From assembly GCF_023333595.1 (NCBI RefSeq), contig NZ_JAIQZM010000031.1:1-64000 (forward strand): DNA of 64,000 bases, given 5' to 3'. Both the position numbers and the translations under genes were made by a program. This DNA comes from Argonema galeatum A003/A1 (GTDB lineage Bacteria; Cyanobacteriota; Cyanobacteriia; Cyanobacteriales; Aerosakkonemataceae). The first letter of the stretch is position 1, and every line of letters begins with the position of its first letter. Below, piece after piece: positions 46,742-55,757 of the stretch. A model generated the notes under the pieces. It had not been told where the DNA came from. It did no database searches and was given only the letters and a program-made list of their open reading frames with translations.

Positions 46742-47083
46742 TCACTGTGAAGGACGAACAACTCGAATCAGTTTGCCGTGTAATGATTCTTCTATAGCAA
46801 CTGCCGCATCAATCCGGTTTGCCATCCTGGGTCTATCGCGATCGTTTGTACAACTGACAATCCCCAAATGGTTTGGATTTGCCCGATGGAGACGTACAAA
46901 ATCTTGGTGATTCAGAGTGAGAACAGCCCGATTGTTTTGAATGGCAAAGTTGAGAACATCTTCATCAGGAATGCGTTGATTGGCATTCCCCGCTTCTTGA
47001 ACGGTCAAAACATCATGCCCCAACGTGCGGAGGAGTTCGCTGACGGCTTTGGGAAATTGCTCATCTGCATAAAAACGTGCCAT
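46742..47083 (-). CDS. DUF5615 PIN-like toxin
   Basis: This 113-residue protein begins ARFYADEQFPKAVSELLRTL and contains LGHDVLTVQEAG, PDEDVLNFAIQNNRAVLT and LNHQDFVRLHR, which is the DUF5615 PIN-like pattern with acidic residues at the expected places. It is likely a ribonuclease toxin of a type II module. It starts 2 bp after the DUF433 antitoxin gene and shares its transcript. ATG at 47083. Length is typical. Confidence 0.85.
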   Translation of the reverse strand: MARFYADEQFPKAVSELLRTLGHDVLTVQEAGNANQRIPDEDVLNFAIQNNRAVLTLNHQDFVRLHRANPNHLGIVSCTNDRDRPRMANRIDAAVAIEESLHGKLIRVVRPSQ

Positions 47084-47085
47084 GT

Positions 47086-47427
47086 CTACAGTGCTTCGGA
47101 CAGCTCTTCGTTGTTTTCTTGAATAGCAGTTTCGATTTCATCAGGAAACGCTTCAGCATAGTTCCAGGCGTTGACCAAATCGACGGCGCTGAGGGTGGGA
47201 TAGTCGTCTAGCAGTTGCGATTCGGTAATACCCAAGCGGCGGGCATCCACTAAAACCCAAACGGGAATCCGCGTATTGGCTATGCAAGCACTACCACCAC
47301 AGACTCCAGGCGTTTTCTCTATACCGCGTCCTTGGATAATTTTGCCTTGCGATAGGAGTTGCACAACTTGAGCTTTTTCGTCGTCAGAAAGTGCCAGCAG
47401 TTGAGGCTCTAAGTCTTTCAGCGTCAT
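47086..47427 (-). CDS. DUF433 antitoxin
   Basis: In this 113-residue protein the N-terminal helix (MTLKDLEPQLLALSDDEKAQ) is followed by the DUF433 domain (GVCGGSACIANTRIPVWVLV, LLDDYPTLSAVDLVNAWNY). DUF433 proteins pair with PIN-like toxins and probably bind DNA to autoregulate. Here the toxin follows directly. The N-terminal extension is longer than in the 36.8 and 56.7 kb copies, which represent a different subgroup. Confidence 0.85.
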   Translation of the reverse strand: MTLKDLEPQLLALSDDEKAQVVQLLSQGKIIQGRGIEKTPGVCGGSACIANTRIPVWVLVDARRLGITESQLLDDYPTLSAVDLVNAWNYAEAFPDEIETAIQENNEELSEAL

Positions 47428-47819
47428 GGCAAACTAGGAAGAGGATTATTAACTATTTTACCGAAGCCATCTACTTGTGGGAATAGCGTTAGGTTATAAC
47501 TAAAATCTTGTACCTTTCGCAATCACCCGACGGGGGTTTAAACCTGCTGGCAAAGTCGGTGGTGTCGCCCACACCCGCCCTGCACTCAAGTGCAGGGCTA
47601 ATAGCGAAAGTCCACTAAAGTGGACTGTCAGATTAGTATTGAGTCCACTTGTAGGGGCGGGTTTAACAAACATCCTTTGTTTCCTACAGATCGCCTCACA
47701 ACAAAACCCGCCCCAAATGTCGCTATCAGAAAAGCGATTTGAATCGCTGGCTGGCCCGAAGCGAAGTCAGTGGCTTTGTGTAGAATTAAAATCTTATCAA
47801 TTTACCAACAACATCATTA
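47428..47819. other. Intergenic region with half-hairpin repeats
   Basis: No gene. It holds a half copy of the TAATAGCGAAAGTC hairpin (about 47599-47628) and an inverted GGGGCGGGTTT ... AAACCCGCCCC pair (47654-47714). Confidence 0.5.
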
Positions 47820-47906
47820 GACATCTCCAGAAATTAAAGGTGCGTTACCTGTAACCCTTGTAGAGACGTTGCATGCAACGTCTCTACATTCTTTTTTGGA
47901 GATGTC
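47820..47906. repeat. Dispersed palindromic element, copy 2
   Basis: It has intact inverted ends GACATCTCCA/TGGAGATGTC and the same 28-bp palindrome (47860-47887) as the copy at 2425-2515. Confidence 0.7.
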
Positions 47907-47959
47907 CATTGATTCGCAGGCGGGTTTTGGGGCTAGTTGAGAATGGTGCAATATCTTAG

Positions 47960-48102
47960 TTATAACCTTTTGATATACTCCCTCAGTACAGGTCGCAAAG
48001 TGTAAAAATTTGCTTGTTGTTCTAACAAGCAGCGCCGCGATAAAGATTGCAGCACGTTTAGTAAATCTGAGGATGTAATTAGGCTATTTTCTAGCAATTT
48101 TG
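47960..48102 (-). pseudogene. Severed C-terminus of the STAND NTPase
   Basis: In a shifted frame the minus strand reads NLAKLLENSLITSSDLLNVL and on to LEQQANFYTLRPVLREYIKR before a stop at 47960. This is the typical winged-helix end of NB-ARC proteins. One base missing near 48110, before the TAG that ends the upstream frame, would explain the break. Confidence 0.65.
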
Positions 48103-49332
48103 CTAGATTGGAGCTATTTCTTTAGCCAACAAGGAGAGAACTTGTTTTTCTATTTCGGATAGGCGATCGAACTGTTGCTGTAAAACATCTTTCAAATCTT
48201 CCGGTAAAAATATAGGCTCATTTTGTAATATATCGCTCACGCTACTTCCCAACTCTTCTATCAAAGTAGCTACACTTTTTAACCATAAGGGGTTTCCTTC
48301 ATATTTGTCTATAACTGCATCCCAGTTTTCTTCTTCTGCTAAACCTTTATCTCTAAGAATTTCCCTTGCGGATGCGTTATCCAAACCCTTGAGAGTTAAG
48401 GTACGAAGGGGAGTATGTTTAGATTTGAGTTGAGCAACTTCTCGCGGTTGTTCCCAACCTATTAGTAAAAAGCAACTGTTATGGGATAATTCTTCTATCT
48501 GTTTAAAGAGGGAACGATACTCTTCATATCCTTGTTTATAATAACCAGCCAACTGTCCGCTACTAAAGAGGTTGTGAACGTCATCCAAAACTACTAAACA
48601 CCGATGCTTTTGCAAATATTTGAATAGTGGTAAGCGTGTTCCGTTAGTTGCAGTTAAATCCAGCTTTTCTGAGTTTGAGAAAAATTGGATTAGGTTCGTT
48701 TGAAATTCGGTAATAGTTGGAGATGTGGCGAGACTGTACCAAATTACATATTCAAACTCATCTTTAATCTGCTTGACAAGTTGCACTGATAGTGCTGTTT
48801 TGCCAATTCCACTCATTCCTAAGATGGTAACAAGGCGACAGTGTTCTTGGGTAATCGATTTGGCCAGGGTTTTGAGTTCGGGAGTGCGATCGTAGAAAGC
48901 ACCCAACTCTGGCATCTCACTTAAATCTTGATGCGAGGTTTTAGTTTGTTTTGTGTTAACTGTTTCTTCATTAGGTGGATGTAAGTTTGGGATATTTGGT
49001 GGGTGTCTACTTTCTCCACAAAAATTAATACTACCAACTCGAACATGATCTTGTACAACGTTTGAAAATAAGGAGACTTGCAATCTCTCCATTGTCGATC
49101 GAAAATTCGATTTACTAACTTTTTTACCCAACTCCTTTGAAAGAATCTGCCATAATTCCATTCCTACTTCTCTAACACGATCTTCAGAACGATGAACTCC
49201 ATTAGCAATTTCTTTATAGTCCTCATCATCCCATGTCCCCCGCAGAATCGTCTCTTGCAAATCATTAAGGTGCTTACCTGTTCTAGCAAATACGAGATCG
49301 TCTGCGAGTTTTATCACTTCCTTAAGGTTCAT
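48103..49332 (-). CDS. STAND (NB-ARC-like) NTPase with vMAP-type HTH domain
   Basis: In this 409-residue protein the N-terminus (LADDLVFARTGKHLNDLQET, then GVHRSEDRVREVGMELWQIL) matches the HTH domain found at the start of vWA-MoxR-associated and STAND proteins. The NTPase has Walker A GMSGIGKTALS, Walker B CLVVLDDVHNLF and GNPLWLK. No effector or WD40 sensor follows, and the end is a frameshift; the rest of the winged-helix domain lies in another frame at 47960-48102. As annotated it is truncated. Family members act as signal-gated switches in defence or regulation. Confidence 0.8.
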   Translation of the reverse strand: MNLKEVIKLADDLVFARTGKHLNDLQETILRGTWDDEDYKEIANGVHRSEDRVREVGMELWQILSKELGKKVSKSNFRSTMERLQVSLFSNVVQDHVRVGSINFCGESRHPPNIPNLHPPNEETVNTKQTKTSHQDLSEMPELGAFYDRTPELKTLAKSITQEHCRLVTILGMSGIGKTALSVQLVKQIKDEFEYVIWYSLATSPTITEFQTNLIQFFSNSEKLDLTATNGTRLPLFKYLQKHRCLVVLDDVHNLFSSGQLAGYYKQGYEEYRSLFKQIEELSHNSCFLLIGWEQPREVAQLKSKHTPLRTLTLKGLDNASAREILRDKGLAEEENWDAVIDKYEGNPLWLKSVATLIEELGSSVSDILQNEPIFLPEDLKDVLQQQFDRLSEIEKQVLSLLAKEIAPI

Positions 49333-49759
49333 AGAGTTGGGTAGATGTCAAGGTTTGTGGTAGTATACCCAATTTTTCCCCACATTTCCCAATTTTTCCC
49401 CACATTTCCCCATATTCGATCGGTCATCAACTGGAAAAGTCCCGATATTGACCAGATTTTTGGCAATTGGAAATAGAAAAATTAATTGCTAGTCTGGATC
49501 GAGAGCAGTCAAAATCCTGGTGGTGGTGGCAGAACCATAAGGGTGTATGACGGGACTCAGCTTGTCAGAAAAATGTTGTGCCGAGGTTCGGACATCAATG
49601 GCACAGACAGCGTTATTACAACTTTTAGCGGAGCGGTATACAAAAGTACAGTTACTCATGCTCCAGACAAGCGGATAGCGCTAACGCGCTCTTTAAGCAA
49701 TCTGACTTGTCCTTTCCATTAACTCTGTTTGTTAACTGTTAATTATCGAGGAATGTTTC
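49333..49759. other. Intergenic region with 20-bp direct repeat
   Basis: 49368-49407 holds two adjoining copies of a 20-bp unit CCCAATTTTTCCCCACATTT just upstream of the STAND gene. A 78-codon frame at 49486-49722 without an ATG start may be a gene relic but is not recognisable. Confidence 0.5.
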
Positions 49760-50266
49760 ATGAAATTTAATTTCACTGCTTCAACTTTGTTAGCGACTTT
49801 AGCTATTTTTAGTGTTGTAGCCCCTAAAGCGCAAGCGCAAGCAGTAAGTTTTGAGTGCGAGCAATCGGGTTCTGACCCCATTACTTGGGCAATACGAGAT
49901 GGGAATCGGGCACCAGCTCCATTAATTATTTGGCGAAGCACCCTTGGCGACTGGGCTCCTCCAGAAAGATGTGAGGCAGTTACAAATCAATTAAATAGTC
50001 GAGTAACTGCGAATGGAGGTACTATGCGCGGTTTAGCTTTTAACGCCGGAGTTGTCAATCGTCAAACGGTAGTTTGTTTCACCAGCAGGAGCCGACCAGT
50101 TTGTAATAGTAGCAATATGCTTTTTACCCTTAATGCAAGAAACGCCCAAAACGTGGGTTCAGTTTTGAATAAGCTGGGAAGTGTAATTTATTCTATAGGT
50201 CAGGGAAAGCCTACTGTTAATAGTGGTGGTACGGCAGTCAATGCAGAAGATGCACTTGGTTTCTAA
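49760..50266 (+). CDS. COP23-domain exported protein
   Basis: This 168-residue protein has a signal peptide (ASTLLATLAIFSVVAPKAQA) and a COP23 domain: VSFECEQSG, APLIIWRSTLGDWAPPERC, VTNQLNSRV and GVVNRQTVVCF. COP23 was described as a circadian oscillating, membrane-associated protein in cyanobacteria; its biochemical role is unknown. Paired Cys residues suggest disulfides outside the cytoplasm. GAGGAATG lies before the ATG. It leads a plus-strand run with two proteases. Confidence 0.88.
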   Translation: MKFNFTASTLLATLAIFSVVAPKAQAQAVSFECEQSGSDPITWAIRDGNRAPAPLIIWRSTLGDWAPPERCEAVTNQLNSRVTANGGTMRGLAFNAGVVNRQTVVCFTSRSRPVCNSSNMLFTLNARNAQNVGSVLNKLGSVIYSIGQGKPTVNSGGTAVNAEDALGF

Positions 50267-50389
50267 ATTTTTATAATCTGAAAACAAGTTTATTTGCGCT
50301 GGGCTGCAACAAACCTGGGGAATTAAGAATCTCCAGGTTTTACACCAAATTTTAATCTCCAAAACTCTCTCGAATCCATAGAAGTAATT

Positions 50390-51238
50390 GTGGGTTTATT
50401 GTCAAGCACCTTCGGTTTCGGGCAACTAATAGTCATAGCCTCTATTTTGAGTGGATTGTCGCCCATCGCGACGTATCAGCTTAAATCTGACACCCAGAGA
50501 CAATTTAGTGACCGTGCTAGTTTCTCAGTTCAATATATATTGGGGTGGCCAGAAGCTGGTGTATCAGTGCCAGCGATTGCACAGCAAGTGACTGTGCGGA
50601 TTTTAACTAATGAGGGTGCTGGATCGGGTGCGATCGTTCAACGTCGAGGTCGAACCTATACTGTACTGACTTGCGCTCATGTTGTGGATGACATTAGTGA
50701 TAACCGCTACACAATTTTGACAGCGGATGGTAACAGTCACTCCGCCCGTTGGTTGAGATCTATTGACTTTGGAGATACGGATTTAGCACTGGTGCAATTT
50801 ACGAGCGATCGACCTTATCGAGTAGTTGTAATGGGCGACTCCAATGCCCTATCTGTAGGCGATCCTGTGTATGCTTCGGGATTTCCCAACTGGATATCTG
50901 TCAACTCGCGATTTCCTGTAGATACCCGTAATTGGGGACTAAAAGCTTATCGATTCACGACTGGGACAGTAGGAATGCTATCAGCGCGATCGCTGGAACG
51001 AGGATACAAACTCGGTTACAGCAATGATGTTGAGAACGGAATGAGCGGCGGGCCTGTACTAGATCGTAACGGTGGATTAATTGGCATTAATGGACGTTTG
51101 AAATATGCCCTCGCCGATATTGGTGCTTATACATTTGCGGATGGCACTGTACCTTCTGAGGCACTTTTTCGGCAGATGGAAGCGTTAAGTTGGGCTATTC
51201 CTATTGCCACATTTCAGCAAAAGGTTGGGCGGTTTTAA
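50390..51238 (+). CDS. Exported trypsin-like serine protease
   Basis: In this 282-residue protein the N-terminus is hydrophobic and likely a signal or anchor. The S1 triad is visible: His in VLTCAHVVDD, Asp in FGDTDLALVQF and Ser in NGMSGGPVLD. It probably cleaves proteins in the periplasm. The start is GTG at 50390; no strong ribosome site is seen. It follows the COP23 gene by 123 bp and precedes a subtilase by 42 bp, so the three may be co-expressed. COP23-protease pairing recurs in cyanobacteria as I recall. Confidence 0.88.
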   Translation: MGLLSSTFGFGQLIVIASILSGLSPIATYQLKSDTQRQFSDRASFSVQYILGWPEAGVSVPAIAQQVTVRILTNEGAGSGAIVQRRGRTYTVLTCAHVVDDISDNRYTILTADGNSHSARWLRSIDFGDTDLALVQFTSDRPYRVVVMGDSNALSVGDPVYASGFPNWISVNSRFPVDTRNWGLKAYRFTTGTVGMLSARSLERGYKLGYSNDVENGMSGGPVLDRNGGLIGINGRLKYALADIGAYTFADGTVPSEALFRQMEALSWAIPIATFQQKVGRF

Positions 51239-51280
51239 TCGTTAAAAATTAGGCGAACAAAAATAAGGAGTTTGTAGGTT

Positions 51281-53227
51281 ATGTTATCCATCAACGATTT
51301 GTTTGACAACAATTATTATCTCAACATTAACCCGGACGTTGCAGCAGCAGTTGCTAGGGGCGAATTCGGCAGTAGTGGGTTGGAACATTTCATGGAGTAC
51401 GGTCGATTTGAGCGCCGTAATCCCAGTGCGATGTTCGATACAAACTTTTACCTGGCACTGTACCCAGATGTAGAAGCCGCAGTCCAAAATGACGAGACCA
51501 CAGCGAGCGATCACTTTCTCCAGTACGGTCAAACTAACCAGGAACAACGAGACCCGATTCTAGAATTCAATACTGAGGAATATCTCAACAAATACTCAGA
51601 TATTAAAAATGCAGTTAACGGAGATGTACTAACAGGTTACGAACACTTCATCAAGTACGGTCAATACGAATACGCCAAAATCGACGACTCAGAATTTAGG
51701 CGCGACCCCAGTTTTGACTTTCCTACGGAAACTTATTTGGATGCTAACGCGGATGTGAAAGAATTTTTGGACAAAAACCCATCTTTGTTGTTCAGTCCTA
51801 TTCAACACTACCGTCAATTTGGTATAAGTGAGGAACGCCTCTTCTCTACCCGGCTTAACGATAATAATCTCTTCCTTGCTACTAATCTGGGGGTTCTCAG
51901 CGCCACACCGATCGCAACAAATTCTGTTGCAACTACGGAAAACGTGGATATTTACAGCTTCAACCTGCCCAGCAGCAGCATAATTAGCCTGAAACGAGAT
52001 ACCAAAAATGTACTACAGCTGGGTCGGGATATTAACAACGATCGTGTACTCGACCCAGAAAATGAGATTTTGTATAATATCACACCCGATCGACCGGAGA
52101 TTACAACCGAAGTGTTGCCAGCCGGAACCTACTTTGCGATCTCCGATCGATTAAACACTCCCAACTATAACCTTATTTTGTCTGCAACACCCGCCACACC
52201 GCCAGCTTTAAATGGTTTTGACCCTAATTTTGGATTCGGTTTGGTGAATGCAAAAACGGCTATTGAGCGAACTATAGGGAAATCTATTTCTGATGTTCCC
52301 CTTCTCACTAAAGCAGATGCAGATAATTTTGAAGATTTAAACCTCATCAATGTATCGCCAGCTTGGGCGGCAGGGTATACTGGCAAGGGCATTAGGGTAG
52401 CCGTTATCGATAATGGTGTTAACTCCAACCACTTTGATTTGAGGAAAAATATCTTGACTGATATCGGCAGGAACGAAGCCAATGATAATAATAACTTCCT
52501 GCCAAACAAAGCTTCTACGTCCGGCAGTGACCCGACAAAGTTCGACGGCAGTCAGCATGGCACTCATATAGCTGGAACGATTGCAGCTGCAAGAAATGGA
52601 TTTGGCACCACTGGGGTGGCTTATGACGCGCAGATTATACCTATAAAGGCTCAGGAGGATGACACTTCGGGACTCTCTTTGTCTGGTCAAGCAGTTTCTG
52701 AAGCTCTTACTTATGCCGCCGATAACGGAGCTAAGGTTATTAATCTCAGCTTGAGTTATCCTCCTGGGACTTCAGAGAACGACGAGAATGCTATAACGAA
52801 TGCAGTTAACTACGCAGTATCAAAAGGTGCTGTAGTGATAGCAACATCAGGAAATGACACCGGAGGGGATACAAATTTTCCAGCATCATTGGCAGCGACT
52901 ATCCCAGGCGTAATTGCTGTTGGGGCAGTAGACGACAATATGCGGCAGGCTAACATAAGCAACGGTTCCAAGCTGGACGGCAATTTGAATGGTTCACTGA
53001 AGTTTATAGTAGCACCAGGGGTAGATGTTTTATCTACGACTGGTAATAGGCAGTATCAAGCCGTTACTGGTACTTCACAAGCGGCTCCTCATGTAGCGGG
53101 TGTTGCGGCTCTCGTTTGGCAGGCTGCTCGCGATCGGAATATTGATCTGAAGCCTCAAGATGTTGTGGATATCCTGACGGGAACAACCACCCAATCTGGT
53201 CTTATTCCACGACCTCTAATTGCTTAA
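51281..53227 (+). CDS. Subtilisin-family protease with N-terminal repeat domain
   Basis: In this 648-residue protein, residues 1-185 contain four NPDVAAAV/YGRFE-type repeats (DNNYYLNINPDV, TNFYLALYPDV, TEEYLNKYSDI, TETYLDANADV), thought to be surface or calcium-related. A beta domain (about 200-290) follows, then the S8 protease with Asp in VAVIDNG, His in HGTHIAGT and Ser in GTSQAAPHVAG. No standard signal peptide is present; export may be type I. AAGGAG sits upstream of the ATG. It follows the trypsin gene by 42 bp. Confidence 0.9.
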   Translation: MLSINDLFDNNYYLNINPDVAAAVARGEFGSSGLEHFMEYGRFERRNPSAMFDTNFYLALYPDVEAAVQNDETTASDHFLQYGQTNQEQRDPILEFNTEEYLNKYSDIKNAVNGDVLTGYEHFIKYGQYEYAKIDDSEFRRDPSFDFPTETYLDANADVKEFLDKNPSLLFSPIQHYRQFGISEERLFSTRLNDNNLFLATNLGVLSATPIATNSVATTENVDIYSFNLPSSSIISLKRDTKNVLQLGRDINNDRVLDPENEILYNITPDRPEITTEVLPAGTYFAISDRLNTPNYNLILSATPATPPALNGFDPNFGFGLVNAKTAIERTIGKSISDVPLLTKADADNFEDLNLINVSPAWAAGYTGKGIRVAVIDNGVNSNHFDLRKNILTDIGRNEANDNNNFLPNKASTSGSDPTKFDGSQHGTHIAGTIAAARNGFGTTGVAYDAQIIPIKAQEDDTSGLSLSGQAVSEALTYAADNGAKVINLSLSYPPGTSENDENAITNAVNYAVSKGAVVIATSGNDTGGDTNFPASLAATIPGVIAVGAVDDNMRQANISNGSKLDGNLNGSLKFIVAPGVDVLSTTGNRQYQAVTGTSQAAPHVAGVAALVWQAARDRNIDLKPQDVVDILTGTTTQSGLIPRPLIA

Positions 53228-53501
53228 GATATCACCCTGAAGCGATCGTCTGTTTGTCGATTTTGACTCTCCCGATACACACCTCTCACTGACAGAGGAA
53301 TCGCGTTATCATCAGTAGTATAACTAATCTACATTAGACTACTTTGATAAGCGGTAAGTTTTGAGGAAAGTAACAAGGCGATCGCACCTTGATTCAAGAT
53401 GATGAAAAACGTCTTTTTCAAAATTGTATTAATATAATGACTCGCTAATTGACTAGAGACATTACGTAAAATCAACAACGAACAAACGGAGCGATCGCAC
53501 T

Positions 53502-53966
53502 ATGAATATAAAATACTTTCCCATCAAAAAATTGCGACAAGTTTGTGCCGTATCCATAGCTATTGCTTCAGTCAGCAGTTTTTGGATTCAGGCTCCAGCT
53601 AAAGCAAACTTAAGTTTTGATGTCCGTTATATATGTATCACACAAAACTATCGAGTAGAAACAAATGGCTCCCAAAGTGGGCAACTAAAATACACTGCTT
53701 ATCAAGGCAACTATAGGAGAGAGGAAACGCCCAGTCGAGAGCCAGATTTAGTTTTGTACAATGGAGGTGCTTACTTTCAAACTAGAAATAGATTAGTGAT
53801 GACTTGGACAAATTCTGGAAATTATACTTATCAACTAATCGTTTCTAGCCCCCCAGGTAGGAACATAAATTATCCACAATCGGGAACTTTGATTGTCAAA
53901 CGTCGTGGTAGGGTGACTTTACAACAAAACTGTCGCGATATTAGTACAGCAGAGGTGACAGAATGA
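53502..53966 (+). CDS. Hypothetical exported protein, 154 aa
   Basis: It has a signal peptide (VCAVSIAIASVSSFWIQAPAKA). The mature part is beta-rich, with NYRVETNGSQSGQLKYTAYQ, MTWTNSGNYTYQLIVSSPPG and a single Cys pair (ICI ... QNC). I do not recognise a family. It overlaps the next gene by 4 bases (ATGA), so the two are translationally coupled. It follows the protease run at a distance of 274 bp. Confidence 0.75.
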   Translation: MNIKYFPIKKLRQVCAVSIAIASVSSFWIQAPAKANLSFDVRYICITQNYRVETNGSQSGQLKYTAYQGNYRREETPSREPDLVLYNGGAYFQTRNRLVMTWTNSGNYTYQLIVSSPPGRNINYPQSGTLIVKRRGRVTLQQNCRDISTAEVTE

Positions 53967-54394
53967 TTTTCCAAAACAAGATTAATTGTCTGGTAGCAAC
54001 AGTTGTTTTGATAAATACTTTAACTGTTGCGTCATTCCCGGTTAACTCTCAATCAACTAGGCGGACACTTCAAGCCTTACCTGACGGCATCTATTTTTAT
54101 AGTAATGCACGCTTGCCAAAGCAATCTGGGTCTGAATACATTATTTTAAGAAAAAGAGGTAGGTATTTTATAGCTGCTGGCTACATCTATGAATCGGACG
54201 GGGGTTGCTACTCAGGCACAATTAGAGGAAATACTCTTAATTCTACTAGAGAGTATATTGGGCTTGAATCAGACCAAGTACGTGAGAGAAATCACACGAT
54301 AAATCTGAATCAGTACAATCAACTTGCTTCTCGCTATATTTCTGTTGAAGATAGAGAAGGTCTTCGTGGTTGTATTAATAGGATGAGTCGTTAA
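53963..54394 (+). CDS. Hypothetical exported protein, 143 aa
   Basis: It has a signal peptide (VATVVLINTLTVASFPVNSQ). The mature part contains LPDGIYFYSNARLPKQSGSE, IILRKRGRYFIAAGYIYES and two Cys (GGCYSG, LRGCINR). It is not recognised. It overlaps the previous gene by 4 bp, so the two are probably partners, perhaps secreted together. It ends just before the first copy of the module-island repeat. Confidence 0.75.
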   Translation: MIFQNKINCLVATVVLINTLTVASFPVNSQSTRRTLQALPDGIYFYSNARLPKQSGSEYIILRKRGRYFIAAGYIYESDGGCYSGTIRGNTLNSTREYIGLESDQVRERNHTINLNQYNQLASRYISVEDREGLRGCINRMSR

Positions 54395-54473
54395 TTCCTA
54401 ATTAACTGTTTCAAAATTCTGCTATGTCGGGGATTCACAAAAGTTCGATCGCGTAAGCGATGCGTAGCATTAT

Positions 54474-54631
54474 CGCCTTTACTTTTAGCTTGGGTTTAAT
54501 TTAGGAAACCCAACATCTTTTTCCACTAACAATATTATCCATTTTTACCATGACAATATGATGATTGGAAAGATAACGATCGCCTACTAAACGAATAGCG
54601 ATCGCACTACCAAGCATAAAGAGCGATCGCC
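54474..54631 (+). repeat. Island repeat, copy A
   Basis: The core is CCATTTTTACCATGACAAT, GATGATTGGA, CGATCGCCTACTAAACGAAT and ending AAGCATAAAGAGCGATCGCC. Further copies B, C and D lie at 55492, 56476 and 57272 in the same orientation. Each sits between two-gene modules. Confidence 0.8.
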
Positions 54632-54640
54632 ACTTTTCTA

Positions 54641-55072
54641 TTACCACAAAAACCACGAATTGTCAACAGCCACATATTTACCAATAACTGTCAATGGTAA
54701 CACTTCCCCACTGCCAAGCACATCAACAGAAATTCCATCTCGAATAATAATTTTAAACACTTCATCCCCACTTTTAATCAAGGTTGCATCTAGTTCAATA
54801 ACTTGACCCTCTTCATTCAATACACCCAGTAAATCCCAAGTAGATAAACTAAATACTTCTTGCTTATTACCTTTCTTAGTGAACCGATCGCCACACCTTC
54901 CAGTAGCATCAATATCAGAAATCACCCATTCATTAGATAAATCCCAATTTTCAGCCAAATACTCAACAATTTTAGCAACTCTGGATTCTAGCTTTTCCTG
55001 TTCTTCACAGCAGAGTGTAACAGCCCACTTTTGGCTAACATTTTGGCTCAAAGTAGAAGTTTGAGATTTCAT
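54641..55072 (-). CDS. Probable immunity protein, 143 aa
   Basis: Soluble protein (KWAVTLCCEEQEKLESRVAK, WDLSNEWVISDIDATGRCGD, FKIIIRDGISVDV). Its gene overlaps the toxin-like gene by 4 bases (ATG within the upstream stop), and it follows it, as immunity genes follow toxin genes. No signal peptide. The family is not named by me; the immunity role is inferred from position and size. Confidence 0.6.
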   Translation of the reverse strand: MKSQTSTLSQNVSQKWAVTLCCEEQEKLESRVAKIVEYLAENWDLSNEWVISDIDATGRCGDRFTKKGNKQEVFSLSTWDLLGVLNEEGQVIELDATLIKSGDEVFKIIIRDGISVDVLGSGEVLPLTVIGKYVAVDNSWFLW

Positions 55073-55389
55073 AATGGTTCTGGTCTTTTATTTCTAGTAG
55101 GAGTTCCACCAGTAAGATTTGGTATCCAGCTATGTTGATGAGGTGGCGGTAGATGATCCGGGCGAGGATTACCGTTAGGATAGGTAGGACTGGTAAAATC
55201 TAAATCTCTCACTGGTTGTCCAGACCCATCAAATTCTCGCATCTGATAAATCCTCTGGTTATAAGTATCCCATCTTAACTGAGAATGCGGCCCTATAGCA
55301 TTCAGATCGGGTTTTGCTTCCCCAAGTCTAGGCGGTAGCTGGCTTTTAAGTACAATTGTACCATCTGCATAGCGTGAGTGGACTGACAA
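55069..55389 (-). CDS. Orphan C-terminal toxin domain, polymorphic toxin type 24-like
   Basis: The 106-residue frame (extending to about 55404 without an ATG) reads QLRWDTYNQRIYQMREFD, RDLDFTSPTYPNGNPRPDH and PPPHQHSWIPN. This resembles the tail of polymorphic toxins, as I remember type 24, which are normally the last 100 residues of a long secreted protein. Here there is no N-terminal carrier, and the only start is TTG at 55389. It may be a cassette able to recombine onto a carrier or a decayed toxin. The immunity-like gene overlaps its end. Confidence 0.6.
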   Translation of the reverse strand: MSVHSRYADGTIVLKSQLPPRLGEAKPDLNAIGPHSQLRWDTYNQRIYQMREFDGSGQPVRDLDFTSPTYPNGNPRPDHLPPPHQHSWIPNLTGGTPTRNKRPEPL

Positions 55390-55491
55390 TCTAATTTTAT
55401 CGTTTTGGGGTAATCAACTTAATGATTTTATCACTAATTGAAAAAAATGCGATCGCCCCGACAAGAAACTGGGTTTCTGACTCTCACACGA

Positions 55492-55650
55492 TCGCCCTTC
55501 CTTTTACTTCGGGTTAACACAAGTAAACCCAACTTCTTTTTCCACCCACAATCTTATCGATTTACACCATGACAATGGGATGATCGGATGGATAGCGATC
55601 GTCTACGAGACAAATAGCGATATGCCTACGGCACGCTGCGCGATCGCACC
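55492..55650 (+). repeat. Island repeat, copy B
   Basis: It begins GATCGCCCTTCCTTTTAC and ends TATGCCTACGGCACGCTGCG; the centre matches copies A, C and D. It occupies most of the 368-bp gap 55390-55757. Confidence 0.8.
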
Positions 55651-55757
55651 CCACCCAAAACTTATAGCGATTAGCTTAGACAATAGCTACGCTTCACCCA
55701 TAGCATGAAATCGGCGATTTACGATATAATAAATATGCTTTTACCAAACCATCAGTT

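Noticed and set aside
49486-49722. 78-codon frame before the COP23 gene
   Set aside because: TTG start and no recognisable pattern; possibly a relic, but not supportable as a gene.
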